Source: DYRG01 sp041161065 (lineage in GTDB: Bacteria > Pseudomonadota > Gammaproteobacteria > Beggiatoales > Beggiatoaceae). Taken from it: DNA of 64,000 nt. The stretch lies in assembly GCA_041161065.1 (NCBI GenBank), contig JBEAVE010000004.1:62001-126000 (forward strand), given 5' to 3'. Every line of letters begins with the position of its first letter. The stretch's first letter is position 1. This document shows positions 16,569 through 25,424 of this stretch, in pieces. Below the pieces are notes generated by a model, which saw only the letters and a program-made list of their open reading frames with translations, ran no database searches and was not told where the DNA came from. Position numbers and translations under genes: made by a program.

Positions 16569-17963
16569 ATGTCTTGTCCTAAACCATTGAATATAATGAC
16601 TTTTGAAGATTCTCTGCTCACGCGCTGGCGACATTGCCTGCAACGTCTGGAGCAGGAACTCTCCGCGCAGGATTTTAATACTTGGATTCGCCCGCTTCAC
16701 GCCGAAGAAACCGATCAAGCCCTGTGTTTGCTCGCACCAAACCGTTTCGTTGTGGATTGGCTCAAACAACATTTCTTCCAAAGAATTATCGAGTTGCTCA
16801 CCCATTTTAATCAAGGCAACAAACCCAAAGTTGTTTTACAAGTCGGTACTCGAAAAACCAAAGTTTCTCGCACAATTGACAAAACACTTGAAAACCCCGT
16901 TTCCTCTAAAAATACCTATGTTCGTCCTTCAAATACCATTATCGTTAATGAAAGCCCACTAAATCCCGATTTTACGTTTAATTCCTTCGTGGCAGGTCAT
17001 TCAAATCAAATGGCACATTCTGCGGCTTTGCACGCGTCAGAAAAAGGTGGTTTTAATCCGCTATTTATTTATGGCGGCGTGGGTTTAGGTAAAACCCATT
17101 TAATGCAAGCCGCAGGTAATGCGTTGCTCTCTCACAAACCCAATGCGCGGGTTTTATATTTGCACGCCGAACGCTTTGTCGCAGATATGATTAAAGCCTT
17201 GCAAAATAAAAACCTCGATGATTTCAAAAATTATTATCGAGCAGTGGATATTCTATTAATTGACGATATTCAATTTTTAGCAGGAAAAACCCGCTCACAA
17301 GAAGAATTTTATCATACTTTCAATACCTTAATGGACGGAAAACAACAATTAATTCTCACTTGTGATCGCACCCCACAAAGCATTTCTGGATTAGAAGATC
17401 GTTTGAAATCACGTTTAAGTAGCGGTTTGACAGTTAATATTGAACCACCTGAATTAGAAACCCGCGTTGCTATCTTACAAACAAAAGCAAATCGTGCTAA
17501 ATTAAATCTACCAGATGATGCCGCTTTCTATATTGCAGAACATATCGTTTCTAATATTCGTGAATTAGAAGGCGCATTACACCGTTTGATTGCCGGAACG
17601 CAATTTATGCGGCGGAATATTTCATTAGATTTTTGTCAAGATGTTCTAAAGGATTTAATTGTTACGACCCCTCGTTTAGTAACCATTGAAAATATTTTAC
17701 AAACGGTGGCTTTTTATTACAAAATTTCTCTCGAAGAAATGCTTTCAAAACGTCGCCATCGTTATTTGGTGCGTCCTCGTCAGCTTGCAATGTTTCTTTG
17801 CAAAGAATTAACCCGACATAGTTTGCCCGCCATTGCCGAAGTATTTGCTCGAGATCGAACAACGGTTTTGCATAGTTGTAAAACCATTTCTGCACTCAAA
17901 CAAACCGACAAACAAGTTTATCAAGATTATTTGAATCTTTTATCCGCATTAAATGGAATTTAA
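16569..17963 (+). CDS. dnaA: Chromosomal replication initiator protein DnaA
   Basis: A 464-residue initiator that binds DnaA boxes and melts the origin. Domain I begins W-R-H-C-L-Q-R-L-E and contains F-N-T-W-I-R-P-L. The AAA+ domain holds Walker A G-G-V-G-L-G-K-T-H and Walker B I-D-D-I-Q-F. Domain IV ends with the DNA-binding signature D-R-T-T-V-L-H-S-C. The first ATG (16569) gives a 9-residue extension over a second ATG at 16596 (M-T-F-E-D-S); neither has a clear ribosome-binding site. It is followed directly by znuA, not by dnaN, which is unusual. Confidence 0.96.
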   Translation: MSCPKPLNIMTFEDSLLTRWRHCLQRLEQELSAQDFNTWIRPLHAEETDQALCLLAPNRFVVDWLKQHFFQRIIELLTHFNQGNKPKVVLQVGTRKTKVSRTIDKTLENPVSSKNTYVRPSNTIIVNESPLNPDFTFNSFVAGHSNQMAHSAALHASEKGGFNPLFIYGGVGLGKTHLMQAAGNALLSHKPNARVLYLHAERFVADMIKALQNKNLDDFKNYYRAVDILLIDDIQFLAGKTRSQEEFYHTFNTLMDGKQQLILTCDRTPQSISGLEDRLKSRLSSGLTVNIEPPELETRVAILQTKANRAKLNLPDDAAFYIAEHIVSNIRELEGALHRLIAGTQFMRRNISLDFCQDVLKDLIVTTPRLVTIENILQTVAFYYKISLEEMLSKRRHRYLVRPRQLAMFLCKELTRHSLPAIAEVFARDRTTVLHSCKTISALKQTDKQVYQDYLNLLSALNGI

Positions 17964-17964
17964 C

Positions 17965-18819
17965 ATGAGATTAAGGCTATTTCTTTTATTTTTAATGATT
18001 TCTGATCAAACCCTCGCGCAAGAGAAAATACCCGTTTTTGTCACGATTTTACCGCAGAAATATTTTGTAGAACAAATTGGTAAAGAACTCGTTAAAGTAT
18101 CTGTTTTGGTTCAACCCGCAAAAAGTGCTGAAACTTATGAACCTACACCTCGACAAATGACTGATTTTAATCAAGCAAAGTTGTATTTTAGTATTGGAAT
18201 GCCATTTGAGGAAATTTGGTTGCCTAAATTGAAAGAAAATAACCCCCATACCCGTTTTGTTGATGCGAGAGAAAAGATAACATTGCGCAAATTAGAAGAT
18301 TTCCATTCTGATGATCATGAGCACGGTTTGTTTGATCCGCATATTTGGTTGAATCCAACATTAGTAGAAATCATGGCAACACAAATTGAGAAACATCTTA
18401 GTGAATTAAATCCCGAAAATGCGCCAATTTTTCGAGCAAATGCCGCACAATTTATTCAACAATTAAAGCAACTTGATCAAAACATTCGCCTAATATTTAG
18501 AGATTTAAAACAGAGGAAATTTATGGTATTTCACCCCGCGTGGGGATATTTTGCAGATCAATATCAATTGCAACAAATACCTATTGAAATAGAAGGAAAA
18601 GAAACGGGTTCAAAAACGTTAGGCTTGTTGCTCGAAAAAGCCAAACAAGAAAATATTTCAACGATCTTTGTTCAGAAACAACTGAATCAACGCCCAGCAC
18701 AAAGTATTGCAAAAGCTATTAATGCGCAAGTTATCACGGTTGATCCATTAGCTGAAAATTATATAGAAAATCTTTATCAAGTTGCTCAATTATTGGCTAA
18801 AGCGATGCAATCCCCATGA
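17965..18819 (+). CDS. znuA: Zinc ABC transporter, periplasmic zinc-binding protein
   Basis: A 284-residue cluster A-I metal-binding protein that captures zinc in the periplasm for ZnuBC. Residues 1-19 form a signal peptide ending T-L-A-Q. Family features include Y-E-P-T-P-R-Q-M near residue 55 and a short acidic/His loop H-S-D-D-H-E-H-G just before D-P-H-I-W-L-N-P, with further ligand positions at F-H-P-A-W-G-Y-F. The His loop is shorter than in E. coli ZnuA, so manganese specificity is not excluded. The ATG at 17965 lies 1 bp after the dnaA stop; an in-frame ATG at 17953 overlaps dnaA. Next is znuC, overlapping by 4 bp. Confidence 0.88.
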   Translation: MRLRLFLLFLMISDQTLAQEKIPVFVTILPQKYFVEQIGKELVKVSVLVQPAKSAETYEPTPRQMTDFNQAKLYFSIGMPFEEIWLPKLKENNPHTRFVDAREKITLRKLEDFHSDDHEHGLFDPHIWLNPTLVEIMATQIEKHLSELNPENAPIFRANAAQFIQQLKQLDQNIRLIFRDLKQRKFMVFHPAWGYFADQYQLQQIPIEIEGKETGSKTLGLLLEKAKQENISTIFVQKQLNQRPAQSIAKAINAQVITVDPLAENYIENLYQVAQLLAKAMQSP

Positions 18820-19559
18820 TGATTGAATTAAAGGACATTTCATTTGCTTATCCAAATAGTCTGCCTGTGTTAGAAAATATTCAATTAACTATTGAGCAAG
18901 GTGAGTTTGTGGGGATTGTTGGACCTAATGGTGGCGGTAAAACAACCTTATTGAAACTTATTTTAGGTTTATTACCAACAACGAAAGGAAAAATTGAAAT
19001 CAAAGGGGTTTCTCCCATTAAAGGTCGAGAGTGGATGGGTTATGTACCCCAATTTGCGAATTTTTCTCGAGATTATCCGATTTCTGTGATGCAGGCTATT
19101 TTATTAGGAAGATTAGGTAAAACAAAGCGTTTTTTTGGTTATTGCAAAACAGATTACAAGATCGCCGAACGTGTTATGGAAGAAACGTATTTGACAGAAT
19201 TAAGTCATCGAGCGTTAAATACGCTTTCTGGCGGACAATTACAACGGGTTTTAATTGCGAGAGCATTGGCGTGTGAACCAGAAATCTTAATTTTAGATGA
19301 ACCCACTGCAAATATCGATATGCGCGTTGAGGAAGATATTTTTGATTTATTAGAAACATTAAATCATCGTCTAACCATTTTGGTGGTTTCTCATGATATT
19401 GGTTTTATTTCTGGCTATGTGAAGAAAGTGGCTTGTTTGAACAAAACATTGATTTGTCATTCTACCGAAGCATTAACCCCAAATTTAATTCAAAATCTTT
19501 ATGCAAATCCTATTCGTGCGATTCAACATCAGCACACTATTTCTAATCATTCCCATTGA
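18816..19559 (+). CDS. znuC: Zinc ABC transporter ATP-binding protein
   Basis: A 247-residue ABC ATPase. Walker A is G-P-N-G-G-G-K-T-T-L near residues 36-45, the ABC signature is L-S-G-G-Q-L-Q-R-V and Walker B is I-L-I-L-D-E-P-T-A-N-I-D. The D-x-R of this subfamily follows. It powers metal uptake through ZnuB. The start overlaps the znuA stop (ATGA), giving translational coupling. The C-terminus carries the short His-rich tail H-Q-H-T-I-S-N-H-S-H. Confidence 0.92.
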   Translation: MMIELKDISFAYPNSLPVLENIQLTIEQGEFVGIVGPNGGGKTTLLKLILGLLPTTKGKIEIKGVSPIKGREWMGYVPQFANFSRDYPISVMQAILLGRLGKTKRFFGYCKTDYKIAERVMEETYLTELSHRALNTLSGGQLQRVLIARALACEPEILILDEPTANIDMRVEEDIFDLLETLNHRLTILVVSHDIGFISGYVKKVACLNKTLICHSTEALTPNLIQNLYANPIRAIQHQHTISNHSH

Positions 19560-19564
19560 ATTAT

Positions 19565-20413
19565 ATGAACTTTTTTGATGCTTTGATGCAATACAGTTTT
19601 TTACAATATGCTTTAGTCGCTGGCTTATTGGCAGGTTTAGGTTGTGGCGTGATAGGAACTTATGTGGTGGTGAAACGCATTTCTTCTTTAGCGGGCGGCA
19701 TTGCACACGCGGTTTTAGGTGGCATGGGTGCGGCGTATTATTTCCACGTTTCTGTGACATTAGGTGCATTGGTTGCAGCGTTGTTTTCTGCGTTATTGCT
19801 AGGCTGGATTAGATTGCGCAAACAACAAAATGAAGATACTTTGGTTAGTGCATTATGGTCAATTGGTATGGCGGTGGGGATTTTATTTATTTCTCAAACG
19901 GCGGGTTATAATGCTGATTTAATGACTTATTTGTTTGGAAATATTTTAATGGTACGCATAGAAGATTTGTATTGGATGATGGCTTTAGATGTTTTATTAA
20001 TGGCAACCATTGGGATTTATTATAAACAGTTTCTAGCCATTACATTCGATGAAGAATTTGCGCGTTTGAGAGGGGTTTCTGTTGATTTGTTTTATTTGAT
20101 TTTATTGTGCCTAGTTGCTTTAACCGTTGTTTTATTAATGCAAGTAGTTGGTTTAATTTTAGTGATTGCATTATTGACATTACCAGCGGCGATTGCAATC
20201 CTATTTGTAAATGATATTTTTCAAATCATGATTGTTGCCAGTTTGTTAGGAATGTTGTTTAGCAGCGGCGGGTTAATATTAGCTTATCAACCCGATTTGC
20301 CAGTGGGTGCAATGATCATTTTAATGGCAGCAATTGTTTATTTGATCGCGGTTTTAACAAAAACCTTTTGGCAGCGTTTCAACTATCGAAAATCAGGTCC
20401 AATGTTGAAATGA
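19565..20413 (+). CDS. znuB: Zinc ABC transporter permease
   Basis: A 282-residue integral membrane protein with about eight hydrophobic segments, of the ABC-3 (ZnuB/TroC) family that imports zinc or manganese. A-L-V-A-G-L-L-A-G-L-G-C-G-V-I-G at the N-terminus and G-G-I-A-H-A-V-L-G-G-M-G are typical. The ATG at 19565 is preferred over a TTG at 19556 that overlaps the znuC stop. Its last 31 bp overlap, tail to tail, the end of the tamA gene on the other strand. Confidence 0.92.
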   Translation: MNFFDALMQYSFLQYALVAGLLAGLGCGVIGTYVVVKRISSLAGGIAHAVLGGMGAAYYFHVSVTLGALVAALFSALLLGWIRLRKQQNEDTLVSALWSIGMAVGILFISQTAGYNADLMTYLFGNILMVRIEDLYWMMALDVLLMATIGIYYKQFLAITFDEEFARLRGVSVDLFYLILLCLVALTVVLLMQVVGLILVIALLTLPAAIAILFVNDIFQIMIVASLLGMLFSSGGLILAYQPDLPVGAMIILMAAIVYLIAVLTKTFWQRFNYRKSGPMLK

Positions 20414-22302
20414 ATTCGATAAGGTTTATTCGGTTCATTTAACGCCCAAGCAATGTCAATTCTAACAGGACCCACTGGCGATTGCCAACGCATACCTAAT
20501 CCTGCACTATTTTTGAGAGGAACTTTAGAGAAACTTTCAAAGACATTGCCCATATCAACAAAGGTAGCAATGCTCCACTTATCTCTAATCAAATGTTCGT
20601 ATTCAAAACTGGTATTGAAAAGGTAAAGACTACCTAATCCTGATGCGCCGCGTAGTTGCTCAAATTCATACCCACGAATGCTATAATCTCCACCGGTTCT
20701 AAAATGTAAAGATTCGGGTAATTGATAGAGTTTCAGATTGGGTAAATTCATGGCGACTTTTGCTTTGGTAAAACCGAGAGCAACTCGAGCAAGTAACCGC
20801 CCTTTATTGCTTAATCCTTCAATAAAACGCCCATTCAATTGCAATTGTCCAACATCAGTATTTGAACCCAATTTATCCGCTGCACCTTGCAAAATAAGCT
20901 CTATTTGTCGCCCATGTTTGCTATAAACTTTGTTATCCGTTTCTAACCAATTCCAACGAGTAGCTGGAATAATCAAACGATAATGGCTATCTAAAATTGG
21001 TAGAAGACGGTTGAAATCGTTTCTTACAATATTTTTTGACGGGTTATCTAAGGTTTTCAACAAATCCAGTTGCTCATCAAAATACTCAACACTCAAGGTT
21101 TCTTTAAGAACTAATCCAAATAGTTCTCGACGGTGGTGTTTGCTCAATTTAAGTGAAAAAGAGTTCTTCCGACTATCAATAGTGCTAATTAAAGGTCTTT
21201 GCAAATCATTTGAAAGCTGTTGAATAAACGTATCATGGACTAAATTTTTGGTTTGATAATTTAACGTTGTTTCCCAAGAATCTTCTTGAACAATATTATT
21301 GGGAATAATATAGGAGGCTTTTGCCCCATATTGCTTATTATTTTGAGCACCAATAATCCCCGTTTCTATCCGATGTCCTAATGAATTTAAATAACGCCTT
21401 TCCCAATCTATTGCAGCCCGAATTCCTGTGTCCGTTCCGTAACCTAGCCGAAATTTGTAACGACTTTTATTACGCGGTTCTAATTTAATCGTTATGGGAA
21501 TTTGATCATTATTTTGTTCAGGTTTTCCTGTTTGAATATCGATTTCACTGAAATAACCACTATCTGCTAAATTTTGGCGCAGTTTTGTAATTTTATCCAA
21601 TAAATAAAACTCTCCTTTTTCAAAATTCATATAGGTTTGTAAAAAGACTTCATTAAAGGTTTCTTGTTCAAAAAGAACGTCGCCAAATCGGTATCTTTTT
21701 CCGGTTTCTAAATGTAAATGAATAATCGCACTATTCTCATCTTCATTTATTTCTAATGTTCTTTCCAAAAATTGTGCATCAAAATACCCCCTTTGGCGTG
21801 CTAAATCCTGTAAGTTTTGACGCGCTTTATCGTAATTAGCATGATTCAATGTTTGATTTATTTTGAGAGGAAATTCTTTACGAAATATTTGAAATGCGCT
21901 GTCTTCTAATCCTTCACCAGAAATCTCTAATTTGATTTCTTGAATAAGCACAGGATCGCCGGCTTTTATTTGAAAAGAAACCCGCCAGTTGTTTTGAGGT
22001 TCTTCTGGTTGTTTTAGTTCAGATTTGATTTCTGGGTGATAATAACCCAGCGGTTGCAAAGCCAGCTTAATTTCCTCAGGTGCTTGATGATAAAATCGCC
22101 GAATTTGGAAATCACTTAAACGTGGATGGTTTTTCTGTTGCTCTAAACTCAAATAGGCTTTCACATTGTTCAATAATTCGCCGTTAATTCCGTCGATATT
22201 TATTTCAACTTTTGCGGCTTGCAAAGGCATTGCAATTAGAAAAAACAATACAAAATTAAAGCAACTTTTGTACTTTTTCCAAATCTTCGGGCGTATCAAC
22301 AC
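20383..22302 (-). CDS. tamA: Outer membrane translocation and assembly module protein TamA (BamA/Omp85 family)
   Basis: An Omp85-family protein of about 639 residues. A GTG at 22302 is proposed as start because it gives a clean signal peptide (positive charges, then F-N-F-V-L-F-F-L-I-A-M-P-L-Q-A); the frame is open further upstream inside kdsB. Three POTRA-like repeats (about residues 30-280) precede a beta-barrel with R-G-Y-E-F near residues 540-545 and G-L-G-M-R-W-Q-S-P-V-G-P-V-R near the end. TamA assembles outer membrane proteins and, with TamB, helps phospholipid transport. tamB is not in view. The start overlaps kdsB by 47 bp, and the end overlaps znuB by 31 bp. Confidence 0.85.
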   Translation of the reverse strand: MLIRPKIWKKYKSCFNFVLFFLIAMPLQAAKVEINIDGINGELLNNVKAYLSLEQQKNHPRLSDFQIRRFYHQAPEEIKLALQPLGYYHPEIKSELKQPEEPQNNWRVSFQIKAGDPVLIQEIKLEISGEGLEDSAFQIFRKEFPLKINQTLNHANYDKARQNLQDLARQRGYFDAQFLERTLEINEDENSAIIHLHLETGKRYRFGDVLFEQETFNEVFLQTYMNFEKGEFYLLDKITKLRQNLADSGYFSEIDIQTGKPEQNNDQIPITIKLEPRNKSRYKFRLGYGTDTGIRAAIDWERRYLNSLGHRIETGIIGAQNNKQYGAKASYIIPNNIVQEDSWETTLNYQTKNLVHDTFIQQLSNDLQRPLISTIDSRKNSFSLKLSKHHRRELFGLVLKETLSVEYFDEQLDLLKTLDNPSKNIVRNDFNRLLPILDSHYRLIIPATRWNWLETDNKVYSKHGRQIELILQGAADKLGSNTDVGQLQLNGRFIEGLSNKGRLLARVALGFTKAKVAMNLPNLKLYQLPESLHFRTGGDYSIRGYEFEQLRGASGLGSLYLFNTSFEYEHLIRDKWSIATFVDMGNVFESFSKVPLKNSAGLGMRWQSPVGPVRIDIAWALNEPNKPYRIHFNIGPDFR

Positions 22303-23017
22303 CCACGCCTGTTTTCTCACGCGCATTTGCAACATAAATCTTTCCACCATAATAAAGAATTCTTAATTGTTCTAATGCTTCATCGTTTTCAATATTGCAA
22401 GCAGGTAACTGAGTGATTTGTTTCAAAAAACCTGCCCGATACGCATATAATCCCAAATGTCGAAAATGCCCTGTTTCTCCACATTTTCCTATTTGATTAT
22501 TTGAAGAAAAAGAAAGACTATTTCTTACCCAAGGAATGGGTGCACGACTAAAATATAAGGCAAAGTTGTTTTGATCTCGAACAACTTTAACCATATTAGG
22601 ATTAAAAAGATTTTCTTCTGCAGGAAATGGCTCACATAAAGTAGCAACCTGTGCCTGAGATTGCTCAGTTAAAATCATTGCAACTTGCTTAATTAAAGCG
22701 GGAGGCATGGTAGGTTCATCACCTTGTAAATTTACAATGATTTCTTCATTCGAAATATTTAACTTTGAAACAACTTCTGCAATCCGATCTGTTCCAGACA
22801 AATGATTCGGATCGGTCAAATAACTTTCAGCCCCTAATTGTTGAGCAACTTGTAATATTCGTTCATCATCAGTTGCAATAATAATTCTGCTCGCATTGCT
22901 CTGACAAGCTCTCTCATAAACATAAGCCAACATAGGTCGACCTTTTATTTCACATAAAGGCTTTCCTAATAAACGGGTTGAATGATAGCGGGCTGGAATA
23001 ATAACATGAAATGACAT
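22256..23017 (-). CDS. kdsB: 3-deoxy-manno-octulosonate cytidylyltransferase (CMP-KDO synthetase)
   Basis: A 253-residue cytosolic enzyme that activates KDO with CTP for lipopolysaccharide inner-core synthesis. The nucleotide-binding start I-P-A-R-Y-H-S-T-R-L-L-G-K-P-L is diagnostic. E-I-I-V-N-L-Q-G-D-E-P and the acceptor segment Y-F-S-R-A-P-I-P-W also match. The length is normal. It lies 5 bp after the exbD gene and overlaps the proposed start of tamA, so the operon lpxK-ycaR-exbB-exbD-kdsB-tamA appears tightly coupled. Confidence 0.95.
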   Translation of the reverse strand: MSFHVIIPARYHSTRLLGKPLCEIKGRPMLAYVYERACQSNASRIIIATDDERILQVAQQLGAESYLTDPNHLSGTDRIAEVVSKLNISNEEIIVNLQGDEPTMPPALIKQVAMILTEQSQAQVATLCEPFPAEENLFNPNMVKVVRDQNNFALYFSRAPIPWVRNSLSFSSNNQIGKCGETGHFRHLGLYAYRAGFLKQITQLPACNIENDEALEQLRILYYGGKIYVANAREKTGVGVDTPEDLEKVQKLL

Positions 23018-23022
23018 TTGCT

Positions 23023-23637
23023 TTATTTTTCTTTACGTTTTGTAACGGGAATACTCAATTGTAGTTTCTCTAAATTGGCTTGTTTGGCAGCTTCCATTAT
23101 ATTTGCAAAAGTTCTTATTGAAGCGTTCATATCAACTTTTATAGCAAGTGTTGTTTCATTTTTAGCATTTTTTTTCTTTTCAGACTCTAAAACTTTAACT
23201 AATTTTGAAACCACATTAGCATTGTTATCATAATTCAAAATAACGCCCATATTTAATTGCGTAATTGCATCAAAAATATTAACAACAGATTGATAAGAAA
23301 CTTTATCATCTCCTTTTACTAAAACATAAGGATTTTCTTTAGTTTGTTTTTCGCGTTCTAATGCGCGTGATAAAGTGGAAATTTCATTATCAATGAGTTT
23401 ATTACCATTGATATAATAATTACCCTGTGCATCAATGTTAACTTCAATATCTGCTTGTTTTTTTTGATCTTCGACGTTAGTTGCTTCGGGTAATGTAATC
23501 AAAGGTAACTGCTTATTAGGCTTTGCAAAGGTTGTGGTAATCATAAAGAAAATAAGCAAAATAAACGTGACATCTAACAAGGACGTTACGTTAATGACGG
23601 TTTCAATATTTTGCCGACGGCGACGACGGATTTTCAT
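23023..23637 (-). CDS. exbD: ExbD/TolR family protein with duplicated periplasmic module
   Basis: A 204-residue protein, longer than the usual 135-145. Residues 1-15 are basic and cytosolic. One membrane helix follows (I-N-V-T-S-L-L-D-V-T-F-I-L-L-I-F-F), carrying the conserved aspartate that couples proton flow. The periplasmic part contains two similar units: one with L-E-R-E-K-Q-T-K-E-N then V-S-Y-Q-S-V-V-N-I-F-D-A, and a second with L-E-S-E-K-K-K-N-A-K then I-R-T-F-A-N-I-M-E-A. It pairs with the ExbB-type protein encoded upstream (4-bp overlap). In lpxK/kdsB clusters such pairs are assumed to energise an envelope process; the real partner is unknown. Confidence 0.85.
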   Translation of the reverse strand: MKIRRRRRQNIETVINVTSLLDVTFILLIFFMITTTFAKPNKQLPLITLPEATNVEDQKKQADIEVNIDAQGNYYINGNKLIDNEISTLSRALEREKQTKENPYVLVKGDDKVSYQSVVNIFDAITQLNMGVILNYDNNANVVSKLVKVLESEKKKNAKNETTLAIKVDMNASIRTFANIMEAAKQANLEKLQLSIPVTKRKEK

Positions 23638-24275
23638 AACTTATTCTCTTTGGAGTTGCTTTCATCTTGCAAACGAAAACCTTGTAAGATTTCTACCATT
23701 TTTAGGGCTTCTTGCTCCATTTCAACGACTAAAGCATCGACTTTACTGGTGAGAAATCGGTGAAATATCAAAGCGGGGATTGCAACAATTAAACCTGCAG
23801 CGGTGGTAATTAACGCAACAGAAATGCCGCCTGCTAATGCGCTGGGGTCTGCCATTCCTTGCTGTGCTGCAATCCCAAACATTTCCATAATTCCTAACAC
23901 TGTTCCTAACAAACCTAATAGCGGTGCAATGCCTGCAATTGTGCCTAAAACGTGCAAACAACATTCTAATTCATGCACCACATGACCGCCGACTTCTTCT
24001 ATTGTTTCTTTAATGATTTCTCGACTCGAATGACGTTGTGACAAACCCGCTGCTAGCATTTTTCCTAAGGGCGATCCTCGGCGAAGTTGCTCTAATTTTG
24101 CTTTATCGAGTTCATTATTTTTGAGCCATTCCCAAACTCGAATAACTAATCCTTTTGGAATCACTCTTCCTCTTTGCAAACGCCAAAACCGTTCAATCGC
24201 AATTCCTAATGAAATAATTGAGCAAATTAAAATCGGAATCATTACCGGTCCACCAGATTCAAAAATATGCCACAT
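23634..24275 (-). CDS. exbB: MotA/TolQ/ExbB proton channel family protein
   Basis: A 213-residue inner membrane protein with three hydrophobic segments (near residues 10-30, 105-130 and 150-175). The G-T-V-L-G-I-M-E-M-F and L-A-G-G-I-S-V-A-L-I-T-T-A-A-G-L-I-V-A-I-P motifs of the MotA/TolQ/ExbB family line the proton path. With the ExbD-type protein it should form a proton-motive-force-driven motor. It sits between ycaR and exbD in the lipid A/KDO operon, and its stop overlaps the exbD start by 4 bp. Confidence 0.9.
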   Translation of the reverse strand: MWHIFESGGPVMIPILICSIISLGIAIERFWRLQRGRVIPKGLVIRVWEWLKNNELDKAKLEQLRRGSPLGKMLAAGLSQRHSSREIIKETIEEVGGHVVHELECCLHVLGTIAGIAPLLGLLGTVLGIMEMFGIAAQQGMADPSALAGGISVALITTAAGLIVAIPALIFHRFLTSKVDALVVEMEQEALKMVEILQGFRLQDESNSKENKL

Positions 24276-24288
24276 TTTTAGTTTTTCC

Positions 24289-24492
24289 TTATTTTGTTGA
24301 AATGTTTTTTAATTGGTCGTATTCTTCTAAACTCAAATGCCTTGCTTCGGTTTCTAAAAGTTTAGGTACTTCATCAACAATGGGATAAGCCAACCGACAA
24401 GCTGGACAAATCAATTCATGTGGTTGTTTTTGATAATGTAATTTGCCTTTACAAACCGGGCAAACTAAAATATCGAGAAAAGGTTTAAACAT
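24289..24492 (-). CDS. ycaR: Trm112-family small zinc-ribbon protein YcaR
   Basis: A 67-residue protein that begins F-K-P-F-L-D-I-L-V-C-P-V-C-K-G-K-L, followed by C-P-A-C-R: two Cys-x2-Cys pairs that probably bind zinc. The ATG at 24492 matches the family start; the longer open frame upstream lies inside lpxK. YcaR homologues sit between lpxK and kdsB in many proteobacteria. Trm112 proteins activate methyltransferases in eukaryotes, but the bacterial role is not established. It overlaps the lpxK end by 28 bp. Confidence 0.88.
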   Translation of the reverse strand: MFKPFLDILVCPVCKGKLHYQKQPHELICPACRLAYPIVDEVPKLLETEARHLSLEEYDQLKNISTK

Positions 24493-25424
24493 TGCAATTT
24501 TTCTCTCAATGAAATAAAAAAATGTTCTGAAATTTCGGTTTCTACGGGTAAAAACCAGTGTTGCGACGTAGCGAATGCGCGACATTTTACCGCATCTTTT
24601 TCAGTCATGACCACAGGCAAATGATCATTAAAACAAATGTCACTGGGTTTGAAACGATGGTGATCGGGAAATGAATGCGGAATAATTTTTACGCCAACTG
24701 CTTGTAATTGCTTAAAAAAACTGTCTGGATTACCTATCCCCGCCATTGCGTGAACGGTTTGATTTGCCCATTGATTAAGCGGCAGTTTTTTTGAACTCGT
24801 CAAATGCTGCAAATCCTGCGCTTTTAGTAGAAAATCTTGGTTTTTGTGTAAAATAAAATCTACTGTTTTCAAACGGTTAATCGGTTCTCTCAATGCGCCG
24901 GCAGGCAAACAAAATCCATTTCCCAATCCTTGCTCACCCATCAAAACAATTTCCATATCGCGTTGCAAAGCATAATGTTGCAAACCATCATCGCTTAAAA
25001 TAATCGCGCAATGATAATTTTTTTCAATGTATTCAACGGCATATTTACGAATAGGCGATACCACAATCGGACAGGTCAAATGTTGTGCCATAACAACGGG
25101 TTCGTCGCCGACTAATTGCGGATCGCTATTCTTTTCAACGACTTGCGGATAATATGCAGCTTTTCCACCATAACCCCGACTGATAATGGCAGGGTTAATT
25201 CCTTGGTTAATAAAATATTTTGCCAACGCAATCACAAAAGGCGTTTTGCCTGTCCCACCGACCGTAATGTTTCCAATAATAATCAAGGGGATAGAGGATC
25301 GATAAGACTTCAACCAACCGCGCCGATAAGCGAGTTGTCGCAATCTCACGCCGCCACAAAATCCCCATGACAGTGGCAAAAGTGCCCACGACAACGGGGA
25401 TTGTTGCTCCCAAAACGTTAGCAC
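24465..25424 (-). CDS. lpxK: Tetraacyldisaccharide 4'-kinase
   Basis: A 319-residue inner-membrane-associated kinase that phosphorylates the lipid A disaccharide at the 4' position. The N-terminal hydrophobic segment S-W-A-L-L-P-L-S-W-G-F anchors it. The P-loop is G-N-I-T-V-G-G-T-G-K-T-P near residues 51-62, and I-S-R-G-Y-G-G and L-S-D-D-G-L-Q-H are both family motifs. The length is normal. It is the first gene of the leftward operon lpxK-ycaR-exbB-exbD-kdsB-tamA. msbA, which often precedes lpxK, is absent here. Confidence 0.95.
   Translation of the reverse strand: MLTFWEQQSPLSWALLPLSWGFCGGVRLRQLAYRRGWLKSYRSSIPLIIIGNITVGGTGKTPFVIALAKYFINQGINPAIISRGYGGKAAYYPQVVEKNSDPQLVGDEPVVMAQHLTCPIVVSPIRKYAVEYIEKNYHCAIILSDDGLQHYALQRDMEIVLMGEQGLGNGFCLPAGALREPINRLKTVDFILHKNQDFLLKAQDLQHLTSSKKLPLNQWANQTVHAMAGIGNPDSFFKQLQAVGVKIIPHSFPDHHRFKPSDICFNDHLPVVMTEKDAVKCRAFATSQHWFLPVETEISEHFFISLREKLQCLNLFSIF

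Noticed and set aside
17965..20413. Reading the ABC transporter as manganese rather than zinc uptake
   Set aside because: The short His loop leaves some doubt, but a His/Asp loop before D-P-H-I-W and a His-rich ZnuC tail favour zinc, so the zinc names were kept.
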